A stretch of 64,000 nucleotides of DNA from Melioribacteraceae bacterium (GCA_023230485.1 JALNXG010000009.1:3333-67332), one strand, 5' to 3'; shown: positions 8,516-17,651, counted from the first letter of the stretch. Notes: a model not told the origin generated them from the letters alone. Numbers and translations are program-made.

Positions 8516-10125
8516 TAAAAAAAATATTGATTTTCATTTTAATAACAAACGCAGTTGCATTCTCTCAAGAAGAGAGTGAGATGATAGCTTCTTACCTAAA
8601 ACTGAAGAACAAAATTCCTTCTGGTACACAAATTCAGTCAACTGATTTTGATTCGGCAAAATGCGGATTTGCTTTAGCCGGATATATAAGAACTCATTTC
8701 GATTCATTCACTCCAAAAGAAAAGACGATATTAAAAGCGGCCTCAGAGCGTCCTGTGCGCGATACAAGTTTCGTAACTCCAAGAGGATTTTTTAGAATTC
8801 ATTTTAATAAATCAGGAAATGAAACACCCGGATATGATATCAATAAATTTGCATTAGCTGCCGATTCAGCTTATGATTATGAAATAAATGTATTAAAATT
8901 CCCTGCTCCACCGACCGATGATGGAAGAGGCGGCGATGACCTTTATGATATATATATAGAGAATTTATCGGGCGGAGTTTATGGTTATACCGAATTTGAA
9001 GATAATATCACAGAGAATACATTTAAAAGTTATACGATAATTGAAAACGATTTTTCTAATTATGCTACAAAAGGTCTTGACGCGGCTAGAGCTACTATTG
9101 CACATGAATTTCATCATGCAATCCAAATAGGTAATTATATCTATCGAGCAGAGGATAATTATTATTTTGAAGCTACTTCGACTGCTATGGAAGAATTTGT
9201 ATTCGATGACGTGAATGATTATTATCATTATATTGATTCCTATTTTAGAAATACATCTAAAGCAATAAATACCTATAATGGATATAATCTTGCTCTATTA
9301 AATATATTTTTAAAAGATCGATTTGGAATAGGAATTATTAAAACGATCTGGGAAAATATGGTATCGAAAAGAGCAATAAGTTCTATTAATGCTGCAATAG
9401 AAATTGGAGGCTCGCGCCTCGATACAGAATTTAATCTCTTCGGACTCTGGAATTATTTTACAAATAGCAGAGCACAAAAAGGCTATGGATATGAGGAAGC
9501 CGAGTTCTACCCATCTACTATGAAACCCGGAATGACGATTGATTTTTCGAGAAGTACGCAGACTGTAACTATAAGCAGTAAACCGATTTCGAATAATTAC
9601 TGTCTATTTAAAAATGAAAATGAATTTGTTTTACTTGTTACTAATAGCGATATAGAAAGCAGTATTGCCCAAACACAAATGAGTATCGATTATAATTATA
9701 CTCTATCTCCTGAATCATTTATGAATAGTAAAAAGGTAGCAAGCGGATATTATTCATTATTACAAAGTTCAAATAAAAATATGCTTTATGAATCAGAAAT
9801 ATTAAATGATGTGATAATTGATAAATCGATAATGGCAGAGAAAAAGGATTATGCGTTCCCACAGCCATTCAATTATTCTAAGTATAATGTATTATATTTA
9901 CCGGCTCCCGATTCTGATAATTTTGATATGGAATTAAGTGTTTATGATATAGCCATGAACCTTGTTTTTAATGGAGTTGTAAGAAGAAACGTAAATAATA
10001 TGTCAGTTATCCAATGGATACCGATTAATAATAATTTTGGAAAGCTTGCCTCGGGAATTTATCTTTATATCGCCAAATCAGGCGACAACACTAAAAACGG
10101 AAAGTTTGTAATCCTCAATGATTGA
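8512..10125 (+). CDS. Secreted putative zinc metalloprotease (MXAN_6640-like)
   Basis: A 537-residue protein with a signal peptide (residues 1-18, ending AFSQ). A gluzincin-like zinc site HEFHH lies at residues 198-202, with Glu220 in YFEATSTAMEE as the likely third ligand; this arrangement resembles the MXAN_6640-type putative metalloproteases. The C-terminal ~90 residues (FPQPFNYSKYN, then LASGIYLYIAKSG and NGKFVILND) look like a degenerate T9SS sorting or FlgD-like domain, so surface export by the T9SS is plausible. It overlaps the previous gene by 4 bases and the CcmA-like gene by 8. Peptidase activity is inferred from the motif only. Confidence 0.72.
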   Translation: MIKKILIFILITNAVAFSQEESEMIASYLKLKNKIPSGTQIQSTDFDSAKCGFALAGYIRTHFDSFTPKEKTILKAASERPVRDTSFVTPRGFFRIHFNKSGNETPGYDINKFALAADSAYDYEINVLKFPAPPTDDGRGGDDLYDIYIENLSGGVYGYTEFEDNITENTFKSYTIIENDFSNYATKGLDAARATIAHEFHHAIQIGNYIYRAEDNYYFEATSTAMEEFVFDDVNDYYHYIDSYFRNTSKAINTYNGYNLALLNIFLKDRFGIGIIKTIWENMVSKRAISSINAAIEIGGSRLDTEFNLFGLWNYFTNSRAQKGYGYEEAEFYPSTMKPGMTIDFSRSTQTVTISSKPISNNYCLFKNENEFVLLVTNSDIESSIAQTQMSIDYNYTLSPESFMNSKKVASGYYSLLQSSNKNMLYESEILNDVIIDKSIMAEKKDYAFPQPFNYSKYNVLYLPAPDSDNFDMELSVYDIAMNLVFNGVVRRNVNNMSVIQWIPINNNFGKLASGIYLYIAKSGDNTKNGKFVILND

Positions 10126-10759
10126 TTATAAAATAAAAATCGAAAGTCTTCGTAAGGTCTTCGGAAGAAGACTAATATTCGATGGAATAAATATTGAATT
10201 AAATTCCGGTTTGGTTTATGGGGTCTCAGGTCCGAATGGCTCGGGTAAATCTACATTCGTAAAATTAATAAGCGGATTAATCTCCCCTACAAAGGGAAAG
10301 GTTATACATTCACTTGATGAGCTCGATATTATTGAAGAAAAACTTCATAATCATCTTGGTTTTGTTTCTCCTTATCTTGTTATGTATGATGAGTTTAGCG
10401 GTTTAGAAAATATCGAACAGGTAATGAAAATACGAGGATTAAAAATTGACTACGATTACGTTACATATCTGTTTGATGAAGTCAATCTTAAGGAAAGAAA
10501 ATTTGATTTGGTAAAAGAATATTCATCGGGAATGAAGCAGAGATTAAAATTTGTATTCGCATTAGTTCATAATCCCGAGCTACTGATTTTTGATGAACCG
10601 ACTTCCAACTTAGATGTTGAGGGAAAAGAAAAAGTTTATAAATTGATTAAAGAAGAGAAAGAAAAAGGGAAGTTAATTATAGTTGCTTCAAATGAGATAG
10701 AAGACTTAAAGCAGTGTGATTCAACAATAGATTTAATTAATTATAAAAAAGTAAATTAA
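10118..10759 (+). CDS. ccmA: ABC transporter ATPase, CcmA-like heme exporter subunit
   Basis: A 213-residue ABC ATPase. Walker A is GPNGSGKST (38-46), the signature is the short form SSGMKQRLK (about 136-144) and Walker B is LLIFDEP (155-161). The compact size and the directly following CcmB-like permease (TAATG overlap) identify it as the CcmA partner of the cytochrome c maturation system, which exports or remodels heme via CcmE. The other ccm genes (C, E, F, H) are not in the window. On the ATPase alone a generic transporter could not be excluded; the neighbour decides. Confidence 0.82.
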   Translation: MIDYKIKIESLRKVFGRRLIFDGINIELNSGLVYGVSGPNGSGKSTFVKLISGLISPTKGKVIHSLDELDIIEEKLHNHLGFVSPYLVMYDEFSGLENIEQVMKIRGLKIDYDYVTYLFDEVNLKERKFDLVKEYSSGMKQRLKFVFALVHNPELLIFDEPTSNLDVEGKEKVYKLIKEEKEKGKLIIVASNEIEDLKQCDSTIDLINYKKVN

Positions 10760-11418
10760 TGAAGCCACTTGCATTATTTAATAAAGATTGGCAGTCGGAA
10801 TTAAGAACGCGCTACGCAATCAATGCGCTTGCGATGTTTATACTTGTTACGATAAGTGTGATTCTGTTTTCAATCGGTTCTGAAAAAATTACCCCATACT
10901 TAACAGGTGGTTTGCTGTGGGTTGTAATTTTCTTTTCTGCTATGTCTGGTCTATCTCGAGCTTTTGTTTCGGAAGAAGAAAGAGGTACGACAATGACTCT
11001 TCAACTTGTTGCTTCGCCTTCTACAATTTTTTCAGGTAAGCTTACATTTAATTTGCTACTCGTTTTTTTGATGAATATTGCGATTACGATTTTATTCATC
11101 CTGCTTTTTGAATCGTTCACTGTACAAAATTATTCGCTCTTTTTAATTTCGTTTTTTTTCGGCAATATAGGTATAGCGATTTCATCAACAATAATTGCAG
11201 CAATTATTTCGAAGGCAAGTAGTAAGGGAACACTCTATCCTGTACTATCTTTCCCGATTCTACTCCCATTAATATTGACTCTTTTAGAATTAACGAAATT
11301 TGCGATGGATGGCGATTCAGTTGAAAAAGCATTTGTGGAAATTGCGGTGCTCATAAGTTATGACGTAATAATGGGAACAGCATCTTATCTTTTATTCGAT
11401 TTTATTTGGAAGGACTAA
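10759..11418 (+). CDS. ccmB: CcmB-like heme exporter permease
   Basis: A 219-residue polytopic membrane protein with about six hydrophobic segments. The family-typical start ALFNKDWQSELRTRYA and the SEEERGTTMTLQLVASPS stretch after the second helix both match CcmB. It works with CcmA as the membrane half of the Ccm ABC unit in cytochrome c maturation. Its ATG overlaps the ccmA stop by one base. The metal-binding lipoprotein gene starts 2 bases after its stop, so the heme and metal transporters probably share a transcript. Confidence 0.85.
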   Translation: MKPLALFNKDWQSELRTRYAINALAMFILVTISVILFSIGSEKITPYLTGGLLWVVIFFSAMSGLSRAFVSEEERGTTMTLQLVASPSTIFSGKLTFNLLLVFLMNIAITILFILLFESFTVQNYSLFLISFFFGNIGIAISSTIIAAIISKASSKGTLYPVLSFPILLPLILTLLELTKFAMDGDSVEKAFVEIAVLISYDVIMGTASYLLFDFIWKD

Positions 11419-11420
11419 TT

Positions 11421-12263
11421 ATGAACAGAAAAATTATTTTTCTTATAGTTTGTGTATTGAGTTTGTCGGGATGTAAGAAAGAAGAGAAAATTCAGACGGC
11501 TAATAGTAAGCTAAAAGTATCTGTAACGATTTTGCCTTATGCTGATTTTGTAAATCGCATTGGCGGAAAATTTGTAGAAGTCAATACATTAGTTCCACCC
11601 GGGGCATCTCCCGAAAGTTATGAACCCGAACCACTCAAATTAATTGAATTGGGTAAATCTGACGCTTACCTTTTAACGAGCTCTATCTTGGGATTTGAAA
11701 ATTCATTAACAAATAAAATTAAATCGGAAAATAAGAATTTTGCTCTTATAGATCTATCGAAAGGTATTAAAATTATCGACAATAATCCGCACGTATGGCT
11801 TGGCATTAAAGAAGTAAGAATTATTTCAGAAAACATTTGTGATTATCTTGTTTCAAAGATGCCGGAAGAGAAAGAATATTTTTTAACTAATAAAAGTAAA
11901 TTTATTACGCAGCTTGATTCTGCAGATAATTTTATAAAAAATATTGTCGAGCAAATGGAAAATAAAGCAATGCTTGTATATCATCCAGCATGGGGTTATT
12001 TTGCTAATGATTATGGGTTAGAAGAGATTGCAATTGAGAAAGACGGAAACAATCCTAAAGCTTCTGACATTGCTAAACTAATTGATAAAGCAAGAGTATT
12101 AAAAATAAAAACTGTTTTTATGGAGAAACAGTTTGATTCATCACCTGCCAAAACAATTGCTGATGAGATAGGTGCAAAAATAGAATTTATTGACCCTGTA
12201 CCTACTGACTTTATAAAAAATTTATATGATATTGCTGAAAAATTAAAGAGAAGTGAAAATTGA
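11421..12263 (+). CDS. znuA: Zinc/manganese ABC transporter substrate-binding lipoprotein (ZnuA family)
   Basis: The ATG at 11421 is preferred (280 aa): GGAAGGA precedes it, and it gives a lipoprotein signal with Cys18 in LSLSGC. An upstream in-frame ATG at 11406 lies inside ccmB. The cluster A-I fold is indicated by VTILPYADFV near the N-terminus, then NPHVWLG (His124), VYHPAWGYF (His188) and EFIDPV (Asp258), three of the usual four metal ligands. The first His, normally in a D-P-H-x-Y-E-P motif, is replaced by Glu65 (SPESYEP). There is no His-rich loop. It delivers Zn or Mn to the following ATPase and permease. Confidence 0.88.
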   Translation: MNRKIIFLIVCVLSLSGCKKEEKIQTANSKLKVSVTILPYADFVNRIGGKFVEVNTLVPPGASPESYEPEPLKLIELGKSDAYLLTSSILGFENSLTNKIKSENKNFALIDLSKGIKIIDNNPHVWLGIKEVRIISENICDYLVSKMPEEKEYFLTNKSKFITQLDSADNFIKNIVEQMENKAMLVYHPAWGYFANDYGLEEIAIEKDGNNPKASDIAKLIDKARVLKIKTVFMEKQFDSSPAKTIADEIGAKIEFIDPVPTDFIKNLYDIAEKLKRSEN

Positions 12264-13018
12264 TTACACCTGTAGAATTTAAAAATGTATATGTACGTCT
12301 CGGTAATGCAGTAGTTTTAGAGGATATAACTTTTAAAATTGCCGATAAGGAATTTCTTGGTATTATTGGACCGAATGGCGGTGGGAAGACTACTCTTATT
12401 AAAACACTTCTCGGTTTAATAAAACCGTTCAAAGGAGAAGTGAAAGTATTCGGCGAGTCCCCTGAAACTGCTTCAAAGCATATTGGATATGTACCACAAT
12501 TTTCTACTTTCGATATGACTTATCCGATCTCAGTTCATAATGTTGTACTCATGGGGAGAATGGCAGTTAAAGGGGGGAAGAAGAGCTTTAATAAAACAGA
12601 TGAAGAGGTTGTTAAGCAATCACTCGAAAAAGTAAACCTTCTTAATCTAAGTGAAAAATTAATCGGGAATTTATCCGGTGGAGAGAAACAGCGTGTATTA
12701 ATAGCGCGTGCGCTTGCCTCAGAACCGAAACTATTGCTGCTCGATGAACCTACAGCAAGCATTGATTCAAATACAGGTGTGCTGTTTTATGATCTGCTTC
12801 AAAACCTTAATAAAGAAATTACTGTTATAATTATTTCGCATGATATTGGTGCAATATCTAAATATGTAAAGAAAATCGGCTGTCTGAATAAAACATTTAT
12901 ATATCATGATTCCAAAGATTTAACCAAAGAGATGATTGATAAGTCATATCGCTGTCCGATAGATTTAATAGCTCACGGAGTTCCGCATAGAGTTTTGGAA
13001 GAGCATCATGATTCCTGA
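12260..13018 (+). CDS. znuC: Metal ABC transporter ATPase (ZnuC family)
   Basis: A 252-residue ATPase that starts with TTG inside the stop of the substrate-binding gene (TTGA overlap). Walker A is GPNGGGKTT (37-45), the Q-loop lies in HIGYVPQFS, the signature is LSGGEKQR (about 139-146), Walker B is LLLLDEPTAS and the switch His is in IISHD. The Q-loop context YVPQ, followed by FDMTYPISV, is typical of zinc/manganese importers. It powers metal uptake with the neighbouring lipoprotein and permease. Confidence 0.9.
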   Translation: MITPVEFKNVYVRLGNAVVLEDITFKIADKEFLGIIGPNGGGKTTLIKTLLGLIKPFKGEVKVFGESPETASKHIGYVPQFSTFDMTYPISVHNVVLMGRMAVKGGKKSFNKTDEEVVKQSLEKVNLLNLSEKLIGNLSGGEKQRVLIARALASEPKLLLLDEPTASIDSNTGVLFYDLLQNLNKEITVIIISHDIGAISKYVKKIGCLNKTFIYHDSKDLTKEMIDKSYRCPIDLIAHGVPHRVLEEHHDS

Positions 13019-13817
13019 AATATTTCAATATGATTTTATGATTAATGCGATAATTGCAAGTATACTTGCAAGCATTGCATTTGGTATTGTTGGCAGCTAT
13101 GTAGTTGTTAAGAGAATTATTTTTATAAGTGGCGGAATATCGCATACAGCTTATGGTGGAATAGGGCTTGGAATACTTCTCGGATTCGATCCGATGCTTG
13201 GCGCTATCGCATTTAGTTTAATAGCTGCGTTTATAATTTCTAAATTGAGAAATAATGCATCTAATAATGAAGATGTATTAATCGGAATAATGTGGGCATT
13301 CGGAATGGCGCTTGGAATATTATTTACATCTATGACTCCGGGCTATACACAAAATTTATCGAGCTATCTATTTGGTAATATTCTTACTGTACCAAGGGAA
13401 GAACTTTATATGATGCTTTTGCTTGATATAGGCATTGTCTCTATCACAGCAATTTATTTCAAAGAGTTTCAAGCAATTACATTTGATGAAGAATATGCAA
13501 GAGTCATCGGTTTGCCTGTTGATAACCTTTATCTATTATTATTAATTATTATTGCGCTTACAACTGTTGTACTTATTAAATTGGTAGGAATAATTTTGGT
13601 GGTCGCTCTTTTATCGATTCCCGCTTCTATTAGTCAGCGTTATATTACAAACCTTCGTAATATGATGCTCCTTTCGATTGCAGTTGGAATGGTACTTACT
13701 ATTGCAGGTTTATTTACTGCATATTATTTTAATTTGGCGGCGGGCGCGGCTACTATTATTTTATCGGTTTTTGCGTTTTTATTATCTAATTTGTACTTAA
13801 AATTAACTAACAAATAA
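13008..13817 (+). CDS. znuB: Metal ABC transporter permease (ZnuB/ABC-3 family)
   Basis: A 269-residue permease with about eight membrane helices. It overlaps the ATPase gene by 11 bases. ABC-3 family marks are the first helix followed by GSYVVVKRIIFISGGISHTAYGGIG (residues about 27-51, shown for its position only), the FDEEYARVIGLPV coupling region and the GIILVVALLSIPA helix. It forms the membrane channel of the Zn/Mn importer. Together with the two upstream genes it makes a complete importer; no Zur-type regulator is visible nearby. Confidence 0.9.
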   Translation: MIPEIFQYDFMINAIIASILASIAFGIVGSYVVVKRIIFISGGISHTAYGGIGLGILLGFDPMLGAIAFSLIAAFIISKLRNNASNNEDVLIGIMWAFGMALGILFTSMTPGYTQNLSSYLFGNILTVPREELYMMLLLDIGIVSITAIYFKEFQAITFDEEYARVIGLPVDNLYLLLLIIIALTTVVLIKLVGIILVVALLSIPASISQRYITNLRNMMLLSIAVGMVLTIAGLFTAYYFNLAAGAATIILSVFAFLLSNLYLKLTNK

Positions 13818-13826
13818 AGGATTCAA

Positions 13827-14600
13827 TTGATTACTTGGAGTGTTAGTCCAGAAATTATTTCGCTCGGGCCAATTCATGTCAGATGGTATGGATTACTTTT
13901 TGCGATGTCGTTTATTGTAGGATATCAAATTTTCTCGTGGATATTTAAGATAGAAAAAAGATCTGAAGATGACTTAAATGATTTAGTATGGTATATGATT
14001 TTAGGAACGATAATCGGTGCACGTCTTGGGCATTGTCTTTTCTATAATCCCGAATATTATCTCACTCATCCATTGGAAATATTAATGGTATGGAAAGGGG
14101 GATTGGCAAGTCATGGTGCGGCAATTGGTATTCTTACGGCAATTTACCTTTTTGTTAAGAAGAAACCGAAATTTACATTTCTCTGGGTTATGGATCGGAT
14201 AGTAATTACAGTGGCATTAGCAGCATTTTTTATTAGATTGGGAAATTTATTTAATTCTGAGATTGTAGGAAAGCCCACAGATTTGCCTTGGGGATTCGTA
14301 TTTACATCAATCGATAATGTGCCACGCCATCCTGCACAGCTCTATGAAGCAATTGCATACTTAATTATTTTTATCGTTTTGTTTTTTCAATACAAAAAGA
14401 AGCAAGAGAATATTAGAGATGGATTTTTATTTGGTGAATTTTTAATCGGCATTTTCGGATTCCGTTTCTTTGTAGAGTTTATTAAAGAGAATCAATCATT
14501 ATTTGAAAATTCAATGAGTTTAAATATGGGACAGATTCTCAGCATTCCACTAATAATTTTAGGAATTTATTTATTAGCATTCAGAAAGGAAGTAAAGTGA
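13827..14600 (+). CDS. lgt: Prolipoprotein diacylglyceryl transferase Lgt
   Basis: Transfers diacylglycerol from phosphatidylglycerol to the lipobox Cys of prolipoproteins in the inner membrane. It is 257 aa with about seven membrane segments and a TTG start 9 bases after the permease stop, preceded by AAAGG. Diagnostic parts: the start SLGPIHVRWYGLLFA, GARLGHCLFY, GGLASHGAAIG (catalytic-region His), the Lgt signature RLGNLFNSEIVG and HPAQLYEAI. It serves lipoproteins such as BamD and ZnuA encoded nearby. The following gene overlaps by 4 bases. Confidence 0.94.
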   Translation: MITWSVSPEIISLGPIHVRWYGLLFAMSFIVGYQIFSWIFKIEKRSEDDLNDLVWYMILGTIIGARLGHCLFYNPEYYLTHPLEILMVWKGGLASHGAAIGILTAIYLFVKKKPKFTFLWVMDRIVITVALAAFFIRLGNLFNSEIVGKPTDLPWGFVFTSIDNVPRHPAQLYEAIAYLIIFIVLFFQYKKKQENIRDGFLFGEFLIGIFGFRFFVEFIKENQSLFENSMSLNMGQILSIPLIILGIYLLAFRKEVK

Positions 14601-15676
14601 GGAAGTTATTCGTTGTTGTTAGTATAATAATGTTTTACAATATAAATGCTCAGTCAGATTCATTACAGTTTCCGGGCGAAACTCACCTAAAAAATATTCG
14701 GCAACTTACATTCGGCGGAAATAATGCGGAAGCATATTTTAGTCGTGATGATAAGTCATTAGTTTTCCAAAGTGATTGGAAGAAAATTAATTCTCAAGAT
14801 TGCGATCAGATATTTAGTCTCGATCTCGAAAAAGATGAATTAGAATATAAATTGCAGTCCACCGGATACGGTAGAACAACATGTTCTTACTATCTGCCCG
14901 ATGGGAGAATAGTTTATGCTTCCACTCATAAAGCAGATCATAACTGTCCCGAAGTATTAATGTTTTCAGGCGGGAGATACGTCTGGCAGATTTATGACAG
15001 CTTTGATATATATGTAACGGGAGCTGCGTCAGAGCCCCAATTGCTTATCGGCGGACCGGGTTATGATGCCGAAGCAACAGTATCGCCTGACGGAAGATAT
15101 ATCATTTTCACTTCCACACGTTCCGGTGATCTTGAACTTTGGAGATATGAAATTGCAACTGGAGATATGCTTCAGCTTACGAACACGCTCGGATATGATG
15201 GCGGTGCATTCTTTTCGCGTGATTCTAAAAAAATAGTTTGGCGAGCTTCGAGACCCAAAGGTGATGAAGCCATTACTTATAAAGATTTGGTAAAACAAAA
15301 TTTAGTAGAACCAAAAGAACTAAATATTTTCGTTGCTGATATTGATGGCAAAAATGTAAAACAAGTTACAAATCTTCCCGGAGCAAACTGGGCTCCATTC
15401 TTTCATCCAAGTGGTGAAAAAGTATTATTCTGTTCCAATCATCATTCGCAGAATCAAGGAGGCAGAATCTTTGATATCTTTATGATTAATTTAGATGGAA
15501 CAGGTTTAGAACAGATTACAAATTCAGGCACTTTTGACGCATTCCCGATGTTCTCTTATGATGGTACAAAATTAGTATTTTGTTCTAATCGCCGCGCTGA
15601 TAGAAAACAATCACGCGATACAAATATTTTTATTGCAGATTGGGTGGAGACCCCGGAGAAGAAAAGTAATGACTGA
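14597..15676 (+). CDS. Exported TolB/WD40-like beta-propeller protein
   Basis: A 359-residue protein with a GTG start overlapping lgt. Residues 1-18 are a signal peptide ending NINAQ. At least four PD40/TolB-type blades follow: FSRDDKSLVFQSD, VSPDGRYIIFTSTRSG, FSRDSKKIVWRAS, FHPSGEKVLFCSNH and FSYDGTKLVFCSNRR. Such propellers act as periplasmic scaffolds or, with other domains, peptidases; no catalytic domain is attached here. It is not classical TolB because it lacks the N-terminal TolB domain. It is coupled to the next gene by an 8-base overlap. Confidence 0.8.
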   Translation: MRKLFVVVSIIMFYNINAQSDSLQFPGETHLKNIRQLTFGGNNAEAYFSRDDKSLVFQSDWKKINSQDCDQIFSLDLEKDELEYKLQSTGYGRTTCSYYLPDGRIVYASTHKADHNCPEVLMFSGGRYVWQIYDSFDIYVTGAASEPQLLIGGPGYDAEATVSPDGRYIIFTSTRSGDLELWRYEIATGDMLQLTNTLGYDGGAFFSRDSKKIVWRASRPKGDEAITYKDLVKQNLVEPKELNIFVADIDGKNVKQVTNLPGANWAPFFHPSGEKVLFCSNHHSQNQGGRIFDIFMINLDGTGLEQITNSGTFDAFPMFSYDGTKLVFCSNRRADRKQSRDTNIFIADWVETPEKKSND

Positions 15677-16094
15677 AAAAAATTTTACCGAGTATTGGTT
15701 AAAAGAGATAAGAGGAAATCTCAAAAAATTTCCAGATCAATTTTTAGAAGGTATTAGTTCAGAAACAAAATTATTGCCCGGTAAAATTCTTGTCCTCGGA
15801 CCCGAACTGTTCGGGAGCTATGAAATTATTGATTCGGATGGCAATCCTGTTTTGCAAACTGATGATTTCAGTAAAGCTAAATATTTTCTTTATGCGAGCA
15901 TGTATCGCCCAAAGGAATTGCAAATTCCACTTGACCATAAACAGATTAATGAAGTGGTTCGCGATTACGAAAAGCATGTAGATGGATTCCTTCAGATGAT
16001 GGAAAAAGAATTTAAAGAGAAATTCCCTGAATCAAAAAAATTCAATTCTATTTCGAATCATATTTTTAATTCCTTAAGTCTTAGCCGATATTAA
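15669..16094 (+). CDS. Small cytoplasmic protein of unknown function
   Basis: The ATG at 15669 (141 aa) is chosen because GGAGAAG sits just upstream; a longer reading from 15633 would start inside the previous gene without a binding site. No signal peptide or membrane segment is present. The sequence is charged, with a central stretch GKILVLGPELFGSYEIIDSDG (its middle, residues 37-57) suggesting a small beta fold and a helical C-terminal half. I do not recognise the family. It is embedded between the TolB-like gene and the rRNA methyltransferase (2-base gap), which suggests shared expression only. Confidence 0.65.
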   Translation: MTEKNFTEYWLKEIRGNLKKFPDQFLEGISSETKLLPGKILVLGPELFGSYEIIDSDGNPVLQTDDFSKAKYFLYASMYRPKELQIPLDHKQINEVVRDYEKHVDGFLQMMEKEFKEKFPESKKFNSISNHIFNSLSLSRY

Positions 16095-16096
16095 TA

Positions 16097-17530
16097 GTGC
16101 AGTCAATAAGTTTTAGCGAAAATATTGAGAATTATATTGAAGAAAATCTCGGCTCTGAATTTCTAAAGAAATATAAAGAATATTATATGAGCGATGGAGT
16201 GCAATATCTCCGTCTCTCAAGTTTGATAGAAGATAAAGATAGAGTAATAAAAAACCTTGCCGCTCAAGGTGTCATTTTAGAAGAAGTACCCTCGATAGAT
16301 AATGCTTACATCGTAAAAGATGAAAAGAGAATTGCAGGTAAAACATTAGAGTTTATTCTTGGAAAATATTATTTGCAAAGTCTTTCTTCGATGTTGCCGC
16401 CATTGGTATTAGACCCGCATCCGGATGAAAAAATATTAGACCTATGTGCAGCACCCGGTAGCAAAACAACACAGATAGCAGAGCTTATGAATAATCGTGG
16501 AACTTTATATGCTAATGAAATTTCCGCCGATCGACTAAAAAGTCTAGTATTTAATATCGATAAAATGAGTTTGATCAATGCAGGAGTACTGAAATCCAAA
16601 GGGGAAGAATTAAGTAAAAGTTTTTCTAATTACTTTGATAAGATACTAGTTGATGCTCCGTGTAGTGCGCTCGGAATTTTACAAAAGCGGGGCGAAGTAA
16701 GCAATTGGTGGAATATTCAGAAGGTCGAAAAGATTGTCGAAACGCAGATGCGCTTATTGGTAAGTGCGGTTAAGATGCTTAAAGAAGGGGGGGAGATTGT
16801 TTATTCCACTTGCACTCTCACACTCGAAGAAAATGAATATATGCTTCACCGATTTATGAAAAATTATCCTGTTGAGTTGGTTGAGTTCAAGCTCCCTGTA
16901 AAATCAATGCCCGGACTAACGAAATATAATGGCGAGTTGCTTAGTGAAGAACTCTCAAAGACTCATCGCATTGTTCCATGGGAAATTAATTCAGAAGGAT
17001 TTTTCGTTTCAAAACTTCGCAAGATTGGCGAAACCGAATCGATGAAAAAAAATTCATTTCATAAAACAAAAAATCGATTGATAAATTGGAAGAACCGTGA
17101 TATAAATAATTACTTATTAAAATTAGCCGATTATTACGGATTCGAAACCGATGTCTTCGAGCAATATAATTATCTGATGGGTAGGGATGATATTTATTTT
17201 ATTAATGCCGAATGGGAGAGTGATGATTTAGATCTCTTTGTAAGAGTGGGGGCTAAGTTTGGTTCGGTAATAAAAAATAATATTTTACAATTAAATTCTC
17301 TCGCTTCGCAGGTGATAGGTAAGTACGCCACAAAGAATATTATCGAATTAGATGATAAAGCGATGATCGATATTTATTTGAAGGGGGGAGTGATAAAAAG
17401 ATTATCAGGCACACCGGGGCAGGTAATAGTAAAATATAATGGATATATAATCGGTTGCGGAGTGTTTACAGGTGAAGGATTAAAAAGTCAATTCCCGCGC
17501 CCCTTCCGCACACAAGAGATCGTGTTGTAA
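16097..17530 (+). CDS. RsmF/RsmB-type rRNA cytosine-C5 methyltransferase
   Basis: A 477-residue SAM-dependent m5C methyltransferase of the NOL1/NOP2/Sun family with a GTG start. The SAM site is LDLCAAPGSKTTQ (114-126). The two catalytic cysteines are Cys189 in VDAPCSALG and Cys239 in YSTCTL. After the catalytic domain (to about residue 300) comes a ~150-residue C-terminal extension ending GQVIVKYNGYIIGCG, a PUA-like RNA-binding module as in RsmF, so RsmF is favoured over RsmB. It acts on 16S rRNA in the cytoplasm. It is the last gene of the rightward block. Confidence 0.88.
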   Translation: MQSISFSENIENYIEENLGSEFLKKYKEYYMSDGVQYLRLSSLIEDKDRVIKNLAAQGVILEEVPSIDNAYIVKDEKRIAGKTLEFILGKYYLQSLSSMLPPLVLDPHPDEKILDLCAAPGSKTTQIAELMNNRGTLYANEISADRLKSLVFNIDKMSLINAGVLKSKGEELSKSFSNYFDKILVDAPCSALGILQKRGEVSNWWNIQKVEKIVETQMRLLVSAVKMLKEGGEIVYSTCTLTLEENEYMLHRFMKNYPVELVEFKLPVKSMPGLTKYNGELLSEELSKTHRIVPWEINSEGFFVSKLRKIGETESMKKNSFHKTKNRLINWKNRDINNYLLKLADYYGFETDVFEQYNYLMGRDDIYFINAEWESDDLDLFVRVGAKFGSVIKNNILQLNSLASQVIGKYATKNIIELDDKAMIDIYLKGGVIKRLSGTPGQVIVKYNGYIIGCGVFTGEGLKSQFPRPFRTQEIVL

Positions 17531-17545
17531 CAAAATAAGTTTTCA

Positions 17546-17582
17546 TTTGCAATAGTTAGCGTTTAACACTAACAATCGCAAA
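17546..17582. repeat. Hairpin between rsmF-like gene and glnA terminator
   Basis: Inverted repeat TTTGC(4)GTTAG...CTAAC(4)GCAAA: 5-bp and 5-bp stems separated by a symmetrical internal loop, with a 9-nt apical loop. No T-run follows on either strand, so it is not a standard terminator. It might stabilise the 3' end of the rightward transcript. Confidence 0.45.
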
Positions 17583-17620
17583 CGATGACTCACGTTTATT
17601 GTTAAATGATGAGTTAAGAG

Positions 17621-17651
17621 AAAAAAAAAACCGCCTCTTAGTAAGAGACGG
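17621..17651 (-). terminator. Rho-independent terminator of glnA
   Basis: Read on the minus strand: stem CCGTCTC/GAGGCGG, extended by TTA/TAA, with one G-U pair, followed by ten T (the A-run 17621-17630). It lies 41 bases downstream of the glnA stop. Confidence 0.88.
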
